Translations under genes and position numbers: made by a program
Shown: piece after piece, positions 49,631 through 61,600 of the stretch
Layout: each line of letters begins with the position of its first letter
How positions within the stretch are numbered: position 1 is the first letter of the stretch
The notes under the pieces: model-generated
The model's input: the letters and a program-made list of their open reading frames with translations, nothing else
Told to the model about the DNA's origin: nothing
Database searches by the model: none
DNA from: Plectrocnemia conspersa
Lineage: Eukaryota > Arthropoda > Insecta > Trichoptera > Polycentropodidae
Assembly (NCBI GenBank): GCA_009617715.1
Contig: VTFK01000116.1
Location: 62,001 to 126,000, forward strand
DNA: 64,000 bases
Direction of reading: 5' to 3'

Positions 49631-49960
49631 CAGACACTCTCGCCGCAATCGCCTCGGACATTTCACACAATAATACACACTTTGCATAGCACACACGAGC
49701 ATGCAAAGAATATGCTGTGAATCGCGCGAGAAATTTTTATCCCGCAACGGAAAATGTCACCTTGGGCGAGAAAAAGTTTCCACGTGTGAAGCAACATTTG
49801 CATTGTGTCCCGCGGACATTTGCATACGCAGAATACACCGAGGACGCGTTCAGGAATTTCAGGAAAAAAATTCCAGCAAACTACCACGTACATACATAGG
49901 TACCGAAGGACCCCCGGGGAGCGCTCCTGCTTCCCTTCATTATGCTAATGTCTGATTGCT
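49630..49960. promoter_or_regulatory. GC-richer island with clustered POU-octamer words, candidate enhancer
   Basis: Two exact ACATTTGCAT words contain the POU octamer ATTTGCAT (49796-49803 and 49818-49825), spaced 22 bp. Two further half-matches, TTTGCAT (49681-49687) and ATGCAAA (49701-49707), lie within 145 bp. The surrounding sequence is GC-richer and non-repetitive. Overlapping frames here have no domain. The function is inferred only from motif clustering in an intron of a neural gene. Confidence 0.4.
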
Positions 49961-50640
49961 CATACAATTTATTCCCGCTTTGGCTCTTGCGACTCTTCTT
50001 CTCGTCTAGCGTTATTGAAAACTTTCCTCTTTGCAACAGTTATAAATGTCTTTTATCGGCGAAAGCTCACCCCCTTGACACTAGGTATTTTTTTCTGGGG
50101 AATATGACAAATAAGCGCTTATGGTGTTATAAATCAACGAATTTGCCACTGGAGACGAATATAAACGGATTATTAATACTTTAAGTGTCACTGTAATTTA
50201 TATAAAAATCTTTACCAAGCTCACTTTTACAAATTTATTTGTAATCATTACTATAAGCGAAAGAATCTCTATTGATATTGTATTATATATACTGCTTGCT
50301 CTTTACATTTTAAATTAAACACATTATTATATTGTCTAGTTTTAGAGAGATTTGTGTTTGAGGTGAAAGAAGTAACTATTTCAATTCAACATGGATTCTT
50401 TAATAGTAGAATAACCTTAGCAAATAAAAATTAAGAAATTAATTAAGAAATTGTTATTTGTGTCATGTTTTGTATGCATCTTTTTTTGCTACATTCGACA
50501 ATTTGCAATTAAAATATTAAGTAATCCAGAAATTAATGTTGCTTTTTTCATAAATAAATTATTAATAAAATGTAATAATTCGAAATAATAATTCCTTCTA
50601 AAGATATGAAATTTCACTATTTGACTATTTTTTTTATTTC
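49960..50640. other. Intronic sequence, nothing recognised
   Basis: Slightly less AT-rich up to about 50180, then AT-rich. The frame at 49942-50184 has no domain. Confidence 0.45.
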
Positions 50641-51250
50641 CATTAGCATAAAATGGAAGTTTGGTTCAAAATATTCCGATAGCCCCTTTTCACAGTTCGT
50701 CTGCATTTCTTGCGTCTAAGAAGTATTGCATCGATCGAAATTAATAATATTCGAAAGAAGAAAAAGTCTAGAGAATCAGGTGGATAAGATAACAGCTAAG
50801 TTCCTTGATTTATTTTGCCATATGAGGACACACATTGTCGGATTGTAAAATTATTCGAATTCTGTTTACAAATGCAAAACATTTTTACTATATTGTTCAC
50901 AATGAAAGCTTGTTGTTATTGTGTAACAAGATTTTAATGTTTCGTAATGCACAATCCCTTTGCAATTGCACTATGCATACAATATTTTTTGATTATCACT
51001 ACATGACTTTTTGATAACGACTTCCATACTTCCAGTCATCAAATGATCGAGAAAAATCAATTCAGCTTCAAAATCGACTTGTTTTATTAATGCAATTCGT
51101 ACTGAACCCATACACATTGTATCCAAGCCTTCCCAATATTATTAACGTGGCAATAAACTGTTTAGTTTCTTGGCCAACTAATGTATAGTTTGAGTAGAAT
51201 TTGCTTCCATTTTTTGCAGTAAAGAAAACTCTCACATTCAGGACTATTAT
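50640..51250 (-). pseudogene. mariner transposase relic, catalytic and C-terminal part
   Basis: Minus-strand reading gives GIVHYETLKSGQTIT, then LQSDNVCPHMAK and a YPPDSLDFF-like block. These match mariner G.VHYE.L..GQTI, DNARPH.A and YSPDLAP. Stops and frameshifts are frequent. The ETLKSGQTIT block is nearly identical to the copy at 59540, so both belong to one family. Confidence 0.8.
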
Positions 51251-51499
51251 TGCTATTTTTATTTTTTAAACTATCATTGACATTTACAGATATTTAACGA
51301 AGCACATACCTCCCTTAAAAAAATTATCCTACCAATTAAAGAGATATTTAAAATTAATTATATTTAAAATATTAAATAATTAGAAAATGTCAGGGAAGCC
51401 TTTATTAATTTTATAAACAAAATAAAATATATTAGCAACGTTTCATGGTTTAATGAAAATCTAAATAAATAGTAAAAAATATAAATATTTGTAATCACA

Positions 51500-53160
51500 A
51501 ATGAAAGTAAGAACATATTATCCTAAGCTAGAAAAAAATATAGCTAAAAATACTGTAACTGCTTTTCGAAGAAAAATAAAAGTAAATTACTCTAATAAAA
51601 CAGTAAATGATGCTAATAATAAGCAATATAAAATAAAAATATTATAATACGCAAGAAAATAAAAATGAGAAAAATGCTATTTAAAATATTGTTGGACAAA
51701 TTAATAAAAAAATAGCTGTTTAATTCAATTACATTTTATCTTAATTAGAACATTTTTATTAGATCAGATACGAATTAATCTGGATGATATAAACACTATC
51801 AAAAATATGTCTCGACTGACCACACATAGATGACTAATTTGAATAGATCTTGGTCCAAAAACTTGCGTTAATTCACAGTGACCTAAATAATCGTCCATTA
51901 CAAAAAACTACACAATAGTATAAAAGATTTTAGACCACAAAGCCCTCGTTACAATCGCATAAATAATATGATCATCGTAGCAAGAGAAACTGCGTCCTGA
52001 CACCCACTGCAGAAATCTACAAAAACTCTGAGGATCGTCCGCTGACACCATCCCTCCGCCAGTTTCTCCACTACCGCTCGGAGAAAACATCTCGACGTCT
52101 ATTGTTTGTCGCAACATACACAAGTGGATATAATCTAATAAAACTTCAACTTAATTACACTAAACGTATCACTGGCTATTCACACTCTTAGGGTTCTCAA
52201 ACCCTAAAGTTCTATTTATTTTTACTAAATAAAATTAGATATACATGTTTATAAAATAAAATATTACCTGAAAGCCTGAAATTGACAAAATAGCTCATTT
52301 ATACAAAACTGGATCACTAACAATTATCGTCCTGTGTCTGTTTTAACAGTTCTATCAATTTTTTTAAATAAATTATAGTGAATAGAATAAATTAATTTTT
52401 AAAACATCTAAATATTTTATCACATTCACAATATGAATTTACAAAGAAATACAGCAAAACTTGAACAATAAAAATTATACTTTAGCATTATTCATAGACC
52501 TAAAAAGAGCTTTTGACACAGTACACTATAATATATATTTAGAGAATATTATGGAATAGTAAGGAACACGCTAAATTTAATAAAATAATATTTGAATAGT
52601 AGACAAGAAGTAGTTGTAATAAATAGTACAAAAAGTCGATGTGAGCTGGTGAAGTGTGGAATTTCATAGGGTTCTATTTTAGGACCTTTATTATTTAATT
52701 TATGCATACATGATTTAACCCTATGTAAATTTGTAGGAAGGATTCAACTGTATGATGATAATAAAGTGCTAAGATATAACTTTACAATTTCATATTAAGG
52801 AATGGATGAAATTAAACAAATTAACAACTAATGAAAAAAATCTAAGTATATGATATTTAATGATAATTTTGATATCACAATAACTGTAAATAATTCTCCA
52901 ATTACAAAACGTGATAATATTAAATACGTAGGTCTATTTTAAGATACAACTTAAAATTTTGATAACCATATTGATTAAATAGTAAAAATAGATACCAATG
53001 TCAAAAATTTTATACAGGTCTTAAAAAATATTATCCTATAAAACTAGATTCAACATCTATTACGCACATATTCATAGTTATCTAACATTTATGTTTTGCG
53101 TTTGGTGATTTACAAGAAAATTAAAATTTAATTTAATTAAAATGATAATATAAAATATTT
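51500..53160 (+). pseudogene. Decayed non-LTR retrotransposon, linker and reverse transcriptase
   Basis: From left to right there is a Lys-rich linker (TVTAFRRKIKVNYSNKTV near 51540-51600), SLTNYRPVSVLTVLS (about 52305), FIDLKRAFDTVHYNI (about 52495), CGIS.GSILGPLLFNL (about 52660) and LYDDNKVL in place of YADD (about 52750). The order is that of RT motifs 1 to 5, with many stops. The segment 51790-52130 looks like an unrelated insertion or a second repeat. Confidence 0.8.
51790..52130 (+). repeat. Dispersed repeat, copy 2 (unclassified)
   Basis: Partner of 32590-33060 (ACTTGCGTTAATTCACAGTG, TTAGACCACAAAGCCCTCGT). It lies inside the decayed LINE and is GC-richer than its flanks. The minus-strand frame at 51908-52123 has no recognised domain. 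Confidence 0.55.
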
Positions 53161-53639
53161 AGTTAGAAGTAATTGTAGATACAATTATAAATTTTAGGAA
53201 CATTGTAATTACATATTAAAAAAAATATTAAAAAAATAGGTATATTCAGAATGTGAATATATGTAAGTATGAACACAAAAAAATACAATAGTATCATATT
53301 GCCCCTTTTAACTTTTTGTGCAACAATATTAGATATGTTTAGTAAATTAGATAAACAAATGTTGTAAAAGTTACAAAATAGGGTAATGAGAGTAGTTAAA
53401 ATTTTCAGAAAAAATTGTAAAATTTGCTTTTCGATGCTCACACGATAGACGTATGTATATATGTATACAATTTTTTATATCTGTACTTCTATCTATTGCG
53501 TTTGAATTTTAACTGTTCGTAGAACTCGAATACAATTTAAAGTAAGCAAAAAATATGTAATATGAATGTATTGTGTGAAATATTCCTTTACGGTAGTTTG
53601 ATTGCCTTATTATAAATTCTCATCTTTCACAAACGATAT

Positions 53640-54380
53640 AATTTGGAGATAAAAACGTACGTAACATAACTGGTGCGAATATCATCGCCATTTAACAGCC
53701 TAACAATGCCGTTGTGTAGCGAAATTGGGATTTATAAAATTCGCTCGCGTTTGCCCCGCCATTGTTGCGGCATTCCCTTTATTATTTTTATTGTCCGTCC
53801 CGAAGAAAAGATCATTTGGCAAAAATCGGATCAATTCCTCCCATCCACCGTCCCGATTTCCCAGCCAATGGTAGTATCGGAAGATATTCATTATGAAAAT
53901 ATGGCGAAAGCGGAAACTTCGCCCGTTTCCTGCAAGGAACCCCGTCCCGAGTCCAACAGTGAATGACATCTTAAAAATCTCCTAAAAAATATTCGGTACT
54001 CTTCGTTTCACCCGCCCAAAAAAAAAAAGAATTTCACCCCAACCAAATCGCAGCGAACTTTTCAACTTTGATATGCGAAACTTTCCTCTTATTGTTGGTA
54101 ATTTAACGCTCAATTTGTCTCGTTCACTCCGTTTTAAAAGAGCCGGATTTCTTTTATTAAGTTTTGAACGTGCGGATTGTAATTTTATTAATCCGAATTT
54201 ACGGTCCAAGACAAACTTTTTAAGTGAGTTACATTATATTCTCCCCCCTCACTCGCTCAACGAAATCATTTTTTCTTTCTCTTCATAAGACATAAGTATT
54301 TTCCAGGTGTTATTCCCGCTCCGTTTTAACGTCAGACTCCAAATCTGACCTCAGAAAGGTGGATTAGCGTTCAAAACATT
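53640..54380. promoter_or_regulatory. GC-richer island, candidate regulatory sequence
   Basis: About 740 bp of non-repetitive, GC-richer sequence with overlapping frames on both strands (53673-53969, 53982-54288) that lack a domain. CCATTGTTG (Sox-like) and CAGGTG (E box) words occur. It is one of the two largest such islands. Confidence 0.3.
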
Positions 54381-54735
54381 TTTTCAGTCTCTGTGAAAAT
54401 ATCCTTTTTTTTGTAAGAAAATCATAAGAAATTAACATTGAGTGGTTTTATTCTAATTAAAAACGTTCGAGATAAAATCGTCCGGTTTTTTCCGTAAGCC
54501 TCTTTTCTCTAATGGATGTTGAAATTATTAATTCGAGTGAAATACGCGGATGTCGAATTCGTCAACAATTTATATTCAATCTCTTTAATTGAAGAAAAGC
54601 TATTTTTTATTAAATATTTTTTTAAGGCCTTCATAAATGCTTCAGAGAAGAAACTTATATTTTATAACTGGCAAAATATATTTAAATATTAATCCAGAAC
54701 TAAAAGAGATAATGCTTTTCCTGATTAATCCTTTC

Positions 54736-54804
54736 AACGCCAAGCGCATGATATGATGCGCAACTAAATCTACTGTCTAACGCCAAGCGCATGATATGAT
54801 GCGC
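54736..54804. repeat. 26-bp direct repeat containing a GCGCAT...ATGCGC palindrome
   Basis: AACGCCAAGCGCATGATA followed by TGATGCGC occurs exactly at 54736-54761 and 54779-54804, with a period of 43 bp. It lies just inside the left end of the putative piggyBac-like element, so it may be a duplicated subterminal binding site. Confidence 0.85.
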
Positions 54805-55204
54805 TCGTTAAAACCTTCGTTTTTTAAAGAAACGGAAAGGTAAAAGTTGGCAATATATGTTTTAAAAATCAGTTTGAGTTCCTAGTAAACGATTTCAGTG
54901 ATTTTATTTATCGAATTTGCGATGAAACAGTGGTATATATAATTATAAAGTCACGCCTTAATTTTAGTCGTTTGTATTTCGCGCGCGGTTTCGATCGTGC
55001 TTCTTTAGGCCACTTTTAGGGTTAGCACAAACGCATCGCGGAAATTCGTTTTTTTATACTTTAATTTATGAATCGAAATTAAATTATCTCATCAATATTT
55101 CAATGATAATTGTGATTTGTAAATACTTGTGAATATATTTATACGTTATTTCGACTGTTTTAATATTGTCAACTGTTTTTGTGATTGGTTTTTATTGTTT
55201 GTAA

Positions 55205-55232
55205 TAATTAAATAATAATAATAATAATAATG
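55205..55232. repeat. (AAT)n microsatellite
   Basis: A short AAT/ATA trinucleotide run. Confidence 0.7.
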
Positions 55233-55404
55233 ACTATTAAATACTTATTAATAAATATAAATAAGATATAATTAATAAAATATCAATATTAACTCTTAGT
55301 AAATATTAAATGATAATAATAATAACAAAAACGATTCCTTGTCGTAGAATCATTTTATTTTACTTGTTCTATTATTTTATAACTTATTTGTAATGTGTTT
55401 ATTT

Positions 55405-55475
55405 ATTTACATTAAATTAATACCATCGTGACCTAACAGGTTACCCCAATGCGTCACGATGGTCGAAAAGTTTAT
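55405..55475 (-). mobile_element. Diverged SINE-type 3' hairpin and tail
   Basis: Arms CCATCGTGAC (55423-55432) and GTCACGATGG (55453-55462) enclose a 20-nt loop that keeps ACAGG and CCCAATGC of the SINE family. Compared with the reference copy, three base pairs are changed on both sides so that pairing is kept. The AT-rich tail lies to the left, as in other minus-strand copies. Confidence 0.7.
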
Positions 55476-55544
55476 TATTTATTGTATATATATGTGTGTG
55501 TGTGTGTAATATATATTACATATTCCGCCTGGAGTGTAGATATG

Positions 55545-55875
55545 TTGCACTCTTGCCGGTCCCAAGCCCGGATAAAGGAGGAGGATTTCTATCATGGAGC
55601 AAACCAACCAACGTGGATAAATCCAAATAGTTATGAAAAAATCACAAAGAAATAATAAATCCGCCCCGATTCATAATGACCTAGACGATAGAAATCTAGA
55701 TAAACGATTGGACTTCAATTTTGGAAGCTGGAATGTGCAATATTACAACCAGGAAAAATGCAAACAATAGCGGAAGAAATACTAAAACTCAAAATATATC
55801 TAGAAGTCCTACAAGAAATTAGGTGGAAAGGCCAAAACCGATCACCGATTATAGCGACGTGGAAGAAGAAGAAGA
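55545..55875 (+). pseudogene. Internally deleted LINE: 5' region, endonuclease N-terminus and (GAA)n 3' end
   Basis: GCCGGTCCCAAGCCCGGATA is followed by an endonuclease start reading FGSWNV, then LEVLQEIRWKGQNR. This matches the WNVRTL...LQEIRWKG block of RTE/CR1-like apurinic endonucleases. Within 20 codons the sequence jumps to GATTATAGCGACGTG and a (GAA)n run, which looks like the 3' end of such a LINE. The rest of the endonuclease and all of the RT are missing. Confidence 0.65.
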
Positions 55876-56511
55876 ATATGTATATATTATAAATTATATA
55901 TATAATTATATATAGTTAAATGTAACATCGTATCTGGCTATCAAGTTTTATTATTTATTATTTTTATATATAAATAAATATGACAACCTTCAACAACAAC
56001 CAATTGCAAACACCATTGATCAAAAACAAACGGTTTGGTTATTAGGGTTATTTTTGTGTACGATATATGTGATTTTGTGTGCATCAAAGAAATCTTGTCG
56101 ATTTGTAAATTTTTATAACAGTATGTAGGTCAGACGAAGAAAAAATGCGTTGCAGATTTATATATTAAAATTGTCTCAGTGTGAGCATGACCCTGCTTGT
56201 CGTTCGCTTGTATAGTGCCGCGCGCGTGCATGTGTGTGTAGGTGTGTGCACACGAGCCAACACGCGGGCCGGCCAATTGATTTAGTTTTGTTCACTTCAT
56301 ATTTCCAACAATACGACAAAAAATGTTGGTTTATTGATATAATTAGAATGTTTAAACCATGTTTATCATACATATATAATTTTAAAATATAAAAATTGAG
56401 TATTTTGGCTGTAATGATGTGTTAAGCAGAGTAAGTAGCCAAAAAATTATATCGCTAAAACGCATGGCGTACAGCGAGTAATTAAGAATTTTCCGGTCGG
56501 CGGTCTAAAGG

Positions 56512-58790
56512 TTAATTACACTTTTTTTACTAGAATTACAATACTTTTTTAACTTTAATTTTGACATTTCCATTAGGATAGATTTGGGTTTGAACAGCAA
56601 ATATACTTTTAAAACTAAAAAATTAGGTTTCATAGACATTTTAGAGCAGGATATAATTTACTAGCGCCTTTGAATTAAATTTGTGCCGCAAGAGTGAAAA
56701 TACTACTTCACTAGAAAATACATATTCACTGTGCTATGTACATAATTGTTATACGGTGATGATTCAAAACACATAACGACTTTGTAATTTTACAAAAGGA
56801 AGTTATGTATATTTATATCTCAATTTGAAATTAATAAATTAAATTTTAGTATAAAAAAAATGTTACTTAAAATATCTAGTGCATATGAGATAAATATAAA
56901 AAATATGTAAATTTATCCCACTCCTTCTAAGAGATGCGAAAATCTAATCCATCTAATAATTTAATAATTATTTAAGTATCCATAAGGACAGTTGTTAAGA
57001 TACCTTTGCCACATTAGCAACGGGTATGAACGACATTTGGTCCAATGTATGGCTTACATTAACTTGTGTGGTGTTTAAATTACACCACAGGCTCATTCTA
57101 AGTGCTATAGGTTTATGTATATGTATATCTTAAACGTTAATTAAGAACATAATATTTCACAAAAAAAAGTAATGTTTATATATAGAACTATCCTACTAAT
57201 AGGTAATAATGAAAAAATATATATATTATATAAGACGTTTACTCACATACGCGTTTCTGTTTATAAGTAATGACTTTTAATGGTGACTCACCTGTAAAAA
57301 TAAAAAAATAATGTGATTAATACAAATTAAATGTTTTAATTATTTTAGTTAGTTTAATATTTATTAAAATAAATAGTGCAGTTCACATTTTTTTAAGGAT
57401 CTATTAATTAAAAACATATTAAATATATTTGTTTCGTATTTTTTTTACGTATAATATAAATGCTTTGAATAAAGATATACTGCTTAATTATTTTTGATTA
57501 AAGTTAAGTTACAGACGTTACTTTATTACAAAAAAAGATTTGCGATAATTTTATTCGCTTCTTATGCTATGAAAAAATAGTTTTCAAGTAATAAAATATC
57601 AATAAGCATTATTCAAAATTTCGCGATCCAAAATAAAAATGAAAGACTTTTTCTTGACTGGTAATATATTTTTTTTGCTTGTAATAATAAATCTAAATAC
57701 CTCCTTTTTCTGTTTTTATGTTTGATTGGGTCTTTTAAAATAAGCTTAAAAACCGCTGTTTGGATATAACTTTTTATGTATAAATATGAAAAGTATAGTA
57801 TTTCCCACATGCTATTCGACAAGCCTCAAATTTATACAAGGATTTATTTATAGCTATTCAAAGTTATATTTACTTTGCTACTAAATAAAGCTGGAAACTT
57901 ATCAGATATATTTACAAAGTATTTTTTTTAAAGTTTTATAAAAATAATTTAAAATTTTTAGCATCTTACTTTTTTATACAGAAATATTCTAAACAAAGCA
58001 CCATTTTATTATATTTTTAGAATAGTCAAGTTTTTGTAACTAGTTGGTGAGTCAAATATGCTTAATTTTTTATAAAAATCCGATTGAAAGTACGGCGGTC
58101 ACATAAAACAGTATATTCCAAATACATACATATAAAATTTTATTTTTTTAACGGTACGCAAGTATTTTTATTATTTAAATCGTGACATTTATTACGATTA
58201 GAATTACTGATTCAATATTTCGGTATTGATGCACCTGTCATGGTCACGAATTTTCAGTCTCTTTACTAAACATTCATAAAGCTACCAATAATTTATGACT
58301 GTAGAAAGTGCATCACTGCCAAAATATAGAGTCGTAAATTCTAATCGCGATTAATCACAACCTTTAAATTATCCATAGTATGTACATATAATTATATTTT
58401 TAATTTTTAATATAATGTAATATTTCTGATTAAACATTTTTGCCCTCTTTCATGTTTTAACTGTATTTTTTTATAGATTTTTGTATATAATTAAATAGCA
58501 GATATTTTAAAACACGTTAGCGAATTAATTGAGATAATAAAAAATTAAAAAATATTTTTTTTAATTTAAATAATAATAAAATTTCAATTGGGAAAACTTG
58601 ACTTCTTTATTTGTTGCCATAAGATAATGTTTAATTTATTTATGATTTTTTTTATAATTTGTACATTTTATAGTTCTACATATATTTATAGCTTGATTTT
58701 TGAGAAAAAAATATTAATACTGTTGTTCCTAATACTTTAAAATTGGTTTGAGTGTATGTTTGTACTATATTAATATTTTATTTTTTGTTT
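56512..58790. other. AT-rich intronic sequence, nothing recognised
   Basis: Over 2 kb without a recognised element. The frame at 57613-57822 has no domain. Confidence 0.5.
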
Positions 58791-59190
58791 TTAGTGTGAT
58801 TTTGCTATTAAATATTGGTCTGAGGATCGTTATAGCAGCAAGCCCTTTAGCGTAGCGTCTAGGTAAAAAGTGCTAGATTTTTATTATAAATTATTACACT
58901 GTTTACTTTGTTTTGAATTATTTTTTCAATTTCATTACAATTTTTTTATATTTTTTTTCAAATTTAATCCATAAGTACTCGTTAAAATAGATTATAGTGT
59001 TTTTATTTATTGTTCATATAAAAAAAGAGCAACAACCCAAGAAAAGTTCCCTAGGGAACTTCAGCTGAAATTTAACACGGTATCGACTGCTCATTATTTA
59101 GAAAAACAACATAGCTTTTATTTATACATAGGCATATAAAGTATAGTTTTATATTTGTATTTTGTGAATCAATCTATACTTTTTAATATT
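58790..59190 (-). pseudogene. Decayed jockey-clade LINE fragment with internal deletion
   Basis: 58805-58860 aligns with 11360-11425 of the large LINE (GCAAGCCCTTTAG and flanks). 59035-59180 aligns with 11765-11900 (CCTAGGGAACTTCAGCTG, CGGTATCGACTGCTCATTAT). About 300 bp between these homologies is lost or unrecognisable. Confidence 0.75.
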
Positions 59191-59539
59191 AAAATATGCG
59201 TATATGACTATAAAGCATGTAATCAAAAAAACCGAAATATTCGTTAATAAATATAGTTCCTAGAATGAATATTATTATATATATGCTTTTGACCCACTAC
59301 AAAAAAACACAAAATCTAATGTGCTCTTTTGAATAACGGTACTTTTAAAAATGGCTTGAATATGTATTAGATAATATTAAAATAAATGGTGTTGGTATTT
59401 TTATTGGGAAATCTCTGTTGTTTTGACTCCAGCTCTGATTGAGCTCCAAAATTTATTAAGTAAGCAATTTATTTTAAGTTGTATGTTATTGTATATGAAT
59501 TAAAAAAATTGCTACTACTGCCACTAAAAACATTTGTAA

Positions 59540-60130
59540 AATGGTTGGTGATGATTAAAAACACGTTAAAGATGGTTTAAAAATTTTGAACTAGCTAAGA
59601 AACTAAACCAGTCTGATTCAACAGTACATAGACACATGAAAAGATTTGGAAGGCTTGGAGGCAAGGTTTTTACACAAAGAGATTCTAGATTTGGAAGTTG
59701 AGTCGCTTTTTATTTAGTAATTGACAGCGTAGATAAAAAATAGGTGTTATTCAATAGCAATTTTTGTAAAGGTCAAGTGGAAAAATGTACTTCAAAGCCT
59801 GGACTCACTGTAAATAAATATTTTGTGTATATGGTTGGATTGGAAAGGAACTGTGCATTACGAAACTCTTAAATCTGGGCAAATAATAACAGCAAGCTTA
59901 TATTGTGATCAACTGGATCGTTTACATTAATAATTAAACAAGTCTGGGAGAGGAAATAAAATCTAAAATGCAGACAATGTGAAAAGGGTGCTATTGGAAT
60001 ATTTTGAATCAAAGGCAATGTAAATAAAAAATTGTAGAAGATTATGTATTTAAAAGAAAATAATGTTATAAATTATTAAAGTAATAAAAAAAATTAAAAG
60101 TGACGTTTTATTAGATTTTTTAATTTTATA
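59540..60130 (+). pseudogene. mariner transposase relic
   Basis: Frames read LAKKLNQSDSTVHRHMKRFG (the HTH region), KPGLTVNK and a clear block WLDWKGTVHYETLKSGQ then IITASLYCDQLDRLH, before decay. Catalytic and C-terminal parts are degraded (YWNILNQRQCK near 59990). The family appears the same as at 50640 and 62757. Confidence 0.85.
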
Positions 60131-60599
60131 TGTCTGATTACCTAATATAAAGAAATAAGAAAATCTTAGTTTTATATGAACATAATTAAACAGCAAAGAT
60201 TAAAACAATGTTAATTTCAATATATATGTATATTATTTCAGGTGTTTTCAATTACTTTACTATGTTATTATATTTTATACATACATCTTTTGAGATATTC
60301 ACAAATATGTTTCAGCAAATTCCAATTTTTATTTTATTGCCAAATCATAGAAATGGCGAAACGATAAAAGTTCACACAATTTATCACACACAACCATGCG
60401 GGAAGAATTGGAATTTCCAAACACTCAATAAACATCTCAAACGTCTCACGCGAGTTTATTGATCTTAAATGAAGTGTAAATGCAGAATTGTCTGTCGGCA
60501 CATGCGATAACAATTTTGCGACCACAAAAAATAAAACTTTCTTCTTCTTTCACACTTTTGGTATGCATGAGATGAATATTTGTATTTACAATATAATAA

Positions 60600-61600
60600 A
60601 TAATAAATCAGCTCCGATACGGTTCGGTCACACTGCGCCCCATTGTTATACAGGGTGCCTCGAAACATGATTTACGACGCGCGAAACTTTGTCCTCGTAC
60701 AGTGTGAGGATTTTATATATGTATGTACTATATTATGTTATGTGTAAGTAAAACGCCCACGTGTCGGCGGGTCCAAACACTTTATCCTTTAATATCCTTT
60801 TCACACTAAATTTAATACTTTCAATGGGGAAGAACGGCGTGAGAACGCTCCAGCGGCGTTTTCTTACGAAATGTAACCGCCGTTACTGAACGAGACATGA
60901 CGGGCAACAACATTTGCTTTATCATTGTATTATTAGAAAGTAGATTAGATTTTTTTTGGATACTTAATGAAGCAATATCACACCTTGTCGTAAAGAAAGT
61001 TTACGGCCGCTGTGTTATAACATCATTCATATTGGATAACCATTACGTACATTGTACATTTCCCCTAAAATTCCATCGCGACCATCGGTAAAATTTCCCA
61101 TGCCATTTACTCTTCTTGAATTACGGACACCCTTTGGTTCAAGTCATTAAGCAAACGCCTCTTTTACACTTCACGGTCGCCGTGCTTCTGATTAAATTTT
61201 CCGAACGCATTTTTCGACATTTTCTCGGCGCACCGGGAGATTTCGCAAATTTTATTTCGCCCTAATAACGCGAAAAGTTTCCAATCCCCTTTACGGCGTT
61301 AAATTAAATAAAAAAAAGTTTTTTTCTGTTGTTTTATTATCCGGTTTTCGCAGATCCGTGGGTTTTTTTACGCTTAAAAACTTTGCGAATTACTTGGGGG
61401 GTAGTTCCACGACCTCAGAGCTGGCACAACCCCCCGCGCCGCTCCCTTATATCTCCGAAGCTGGAATATGTACGGCGATTTTAAGCTCTTAGGTAAATTT
61501 CTTAGACAAACGACGGCTCTGAGATTTATTTGCGTTTTACCACGATAATAAATGTATTTCGGCCGAAATTAAAGCAAAAGTCTTTCACGTTAGCGCAGTA
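60600..61600. promoter_or_regulatory. Largest GC-richer island, candidate regulatory or conserved non-coding sequence
   Basis: About 1 kb with strongly raised GC compared with both flanks, many CpG-containing words and no recognised repeat. A TATACAGGGTG word at 60647-60657 is shared with 31144-31154. No exon could be supported: the frames at 60897-61091 and nearby lack domains. Confidence 0.3.

Larger units (their letters stand above)
54729..56511. mobile_element. Possible piggyBac-like element with TTAA flanks
   Basis: TTAA (54725-54728) is followed by TCCTTTCAACGCC, and on the right the inverted CCTTTAGACCGCC is followed by TTAA (56512-56515). Ends are only loosely similar, so pairing of these two termini is uncertain. 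Inside are a 26-bp direct repeat, a SINE-like hairpin and a LINE fragment, consistent with later insertions. No transposase was seen. Confidence 0.4.
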
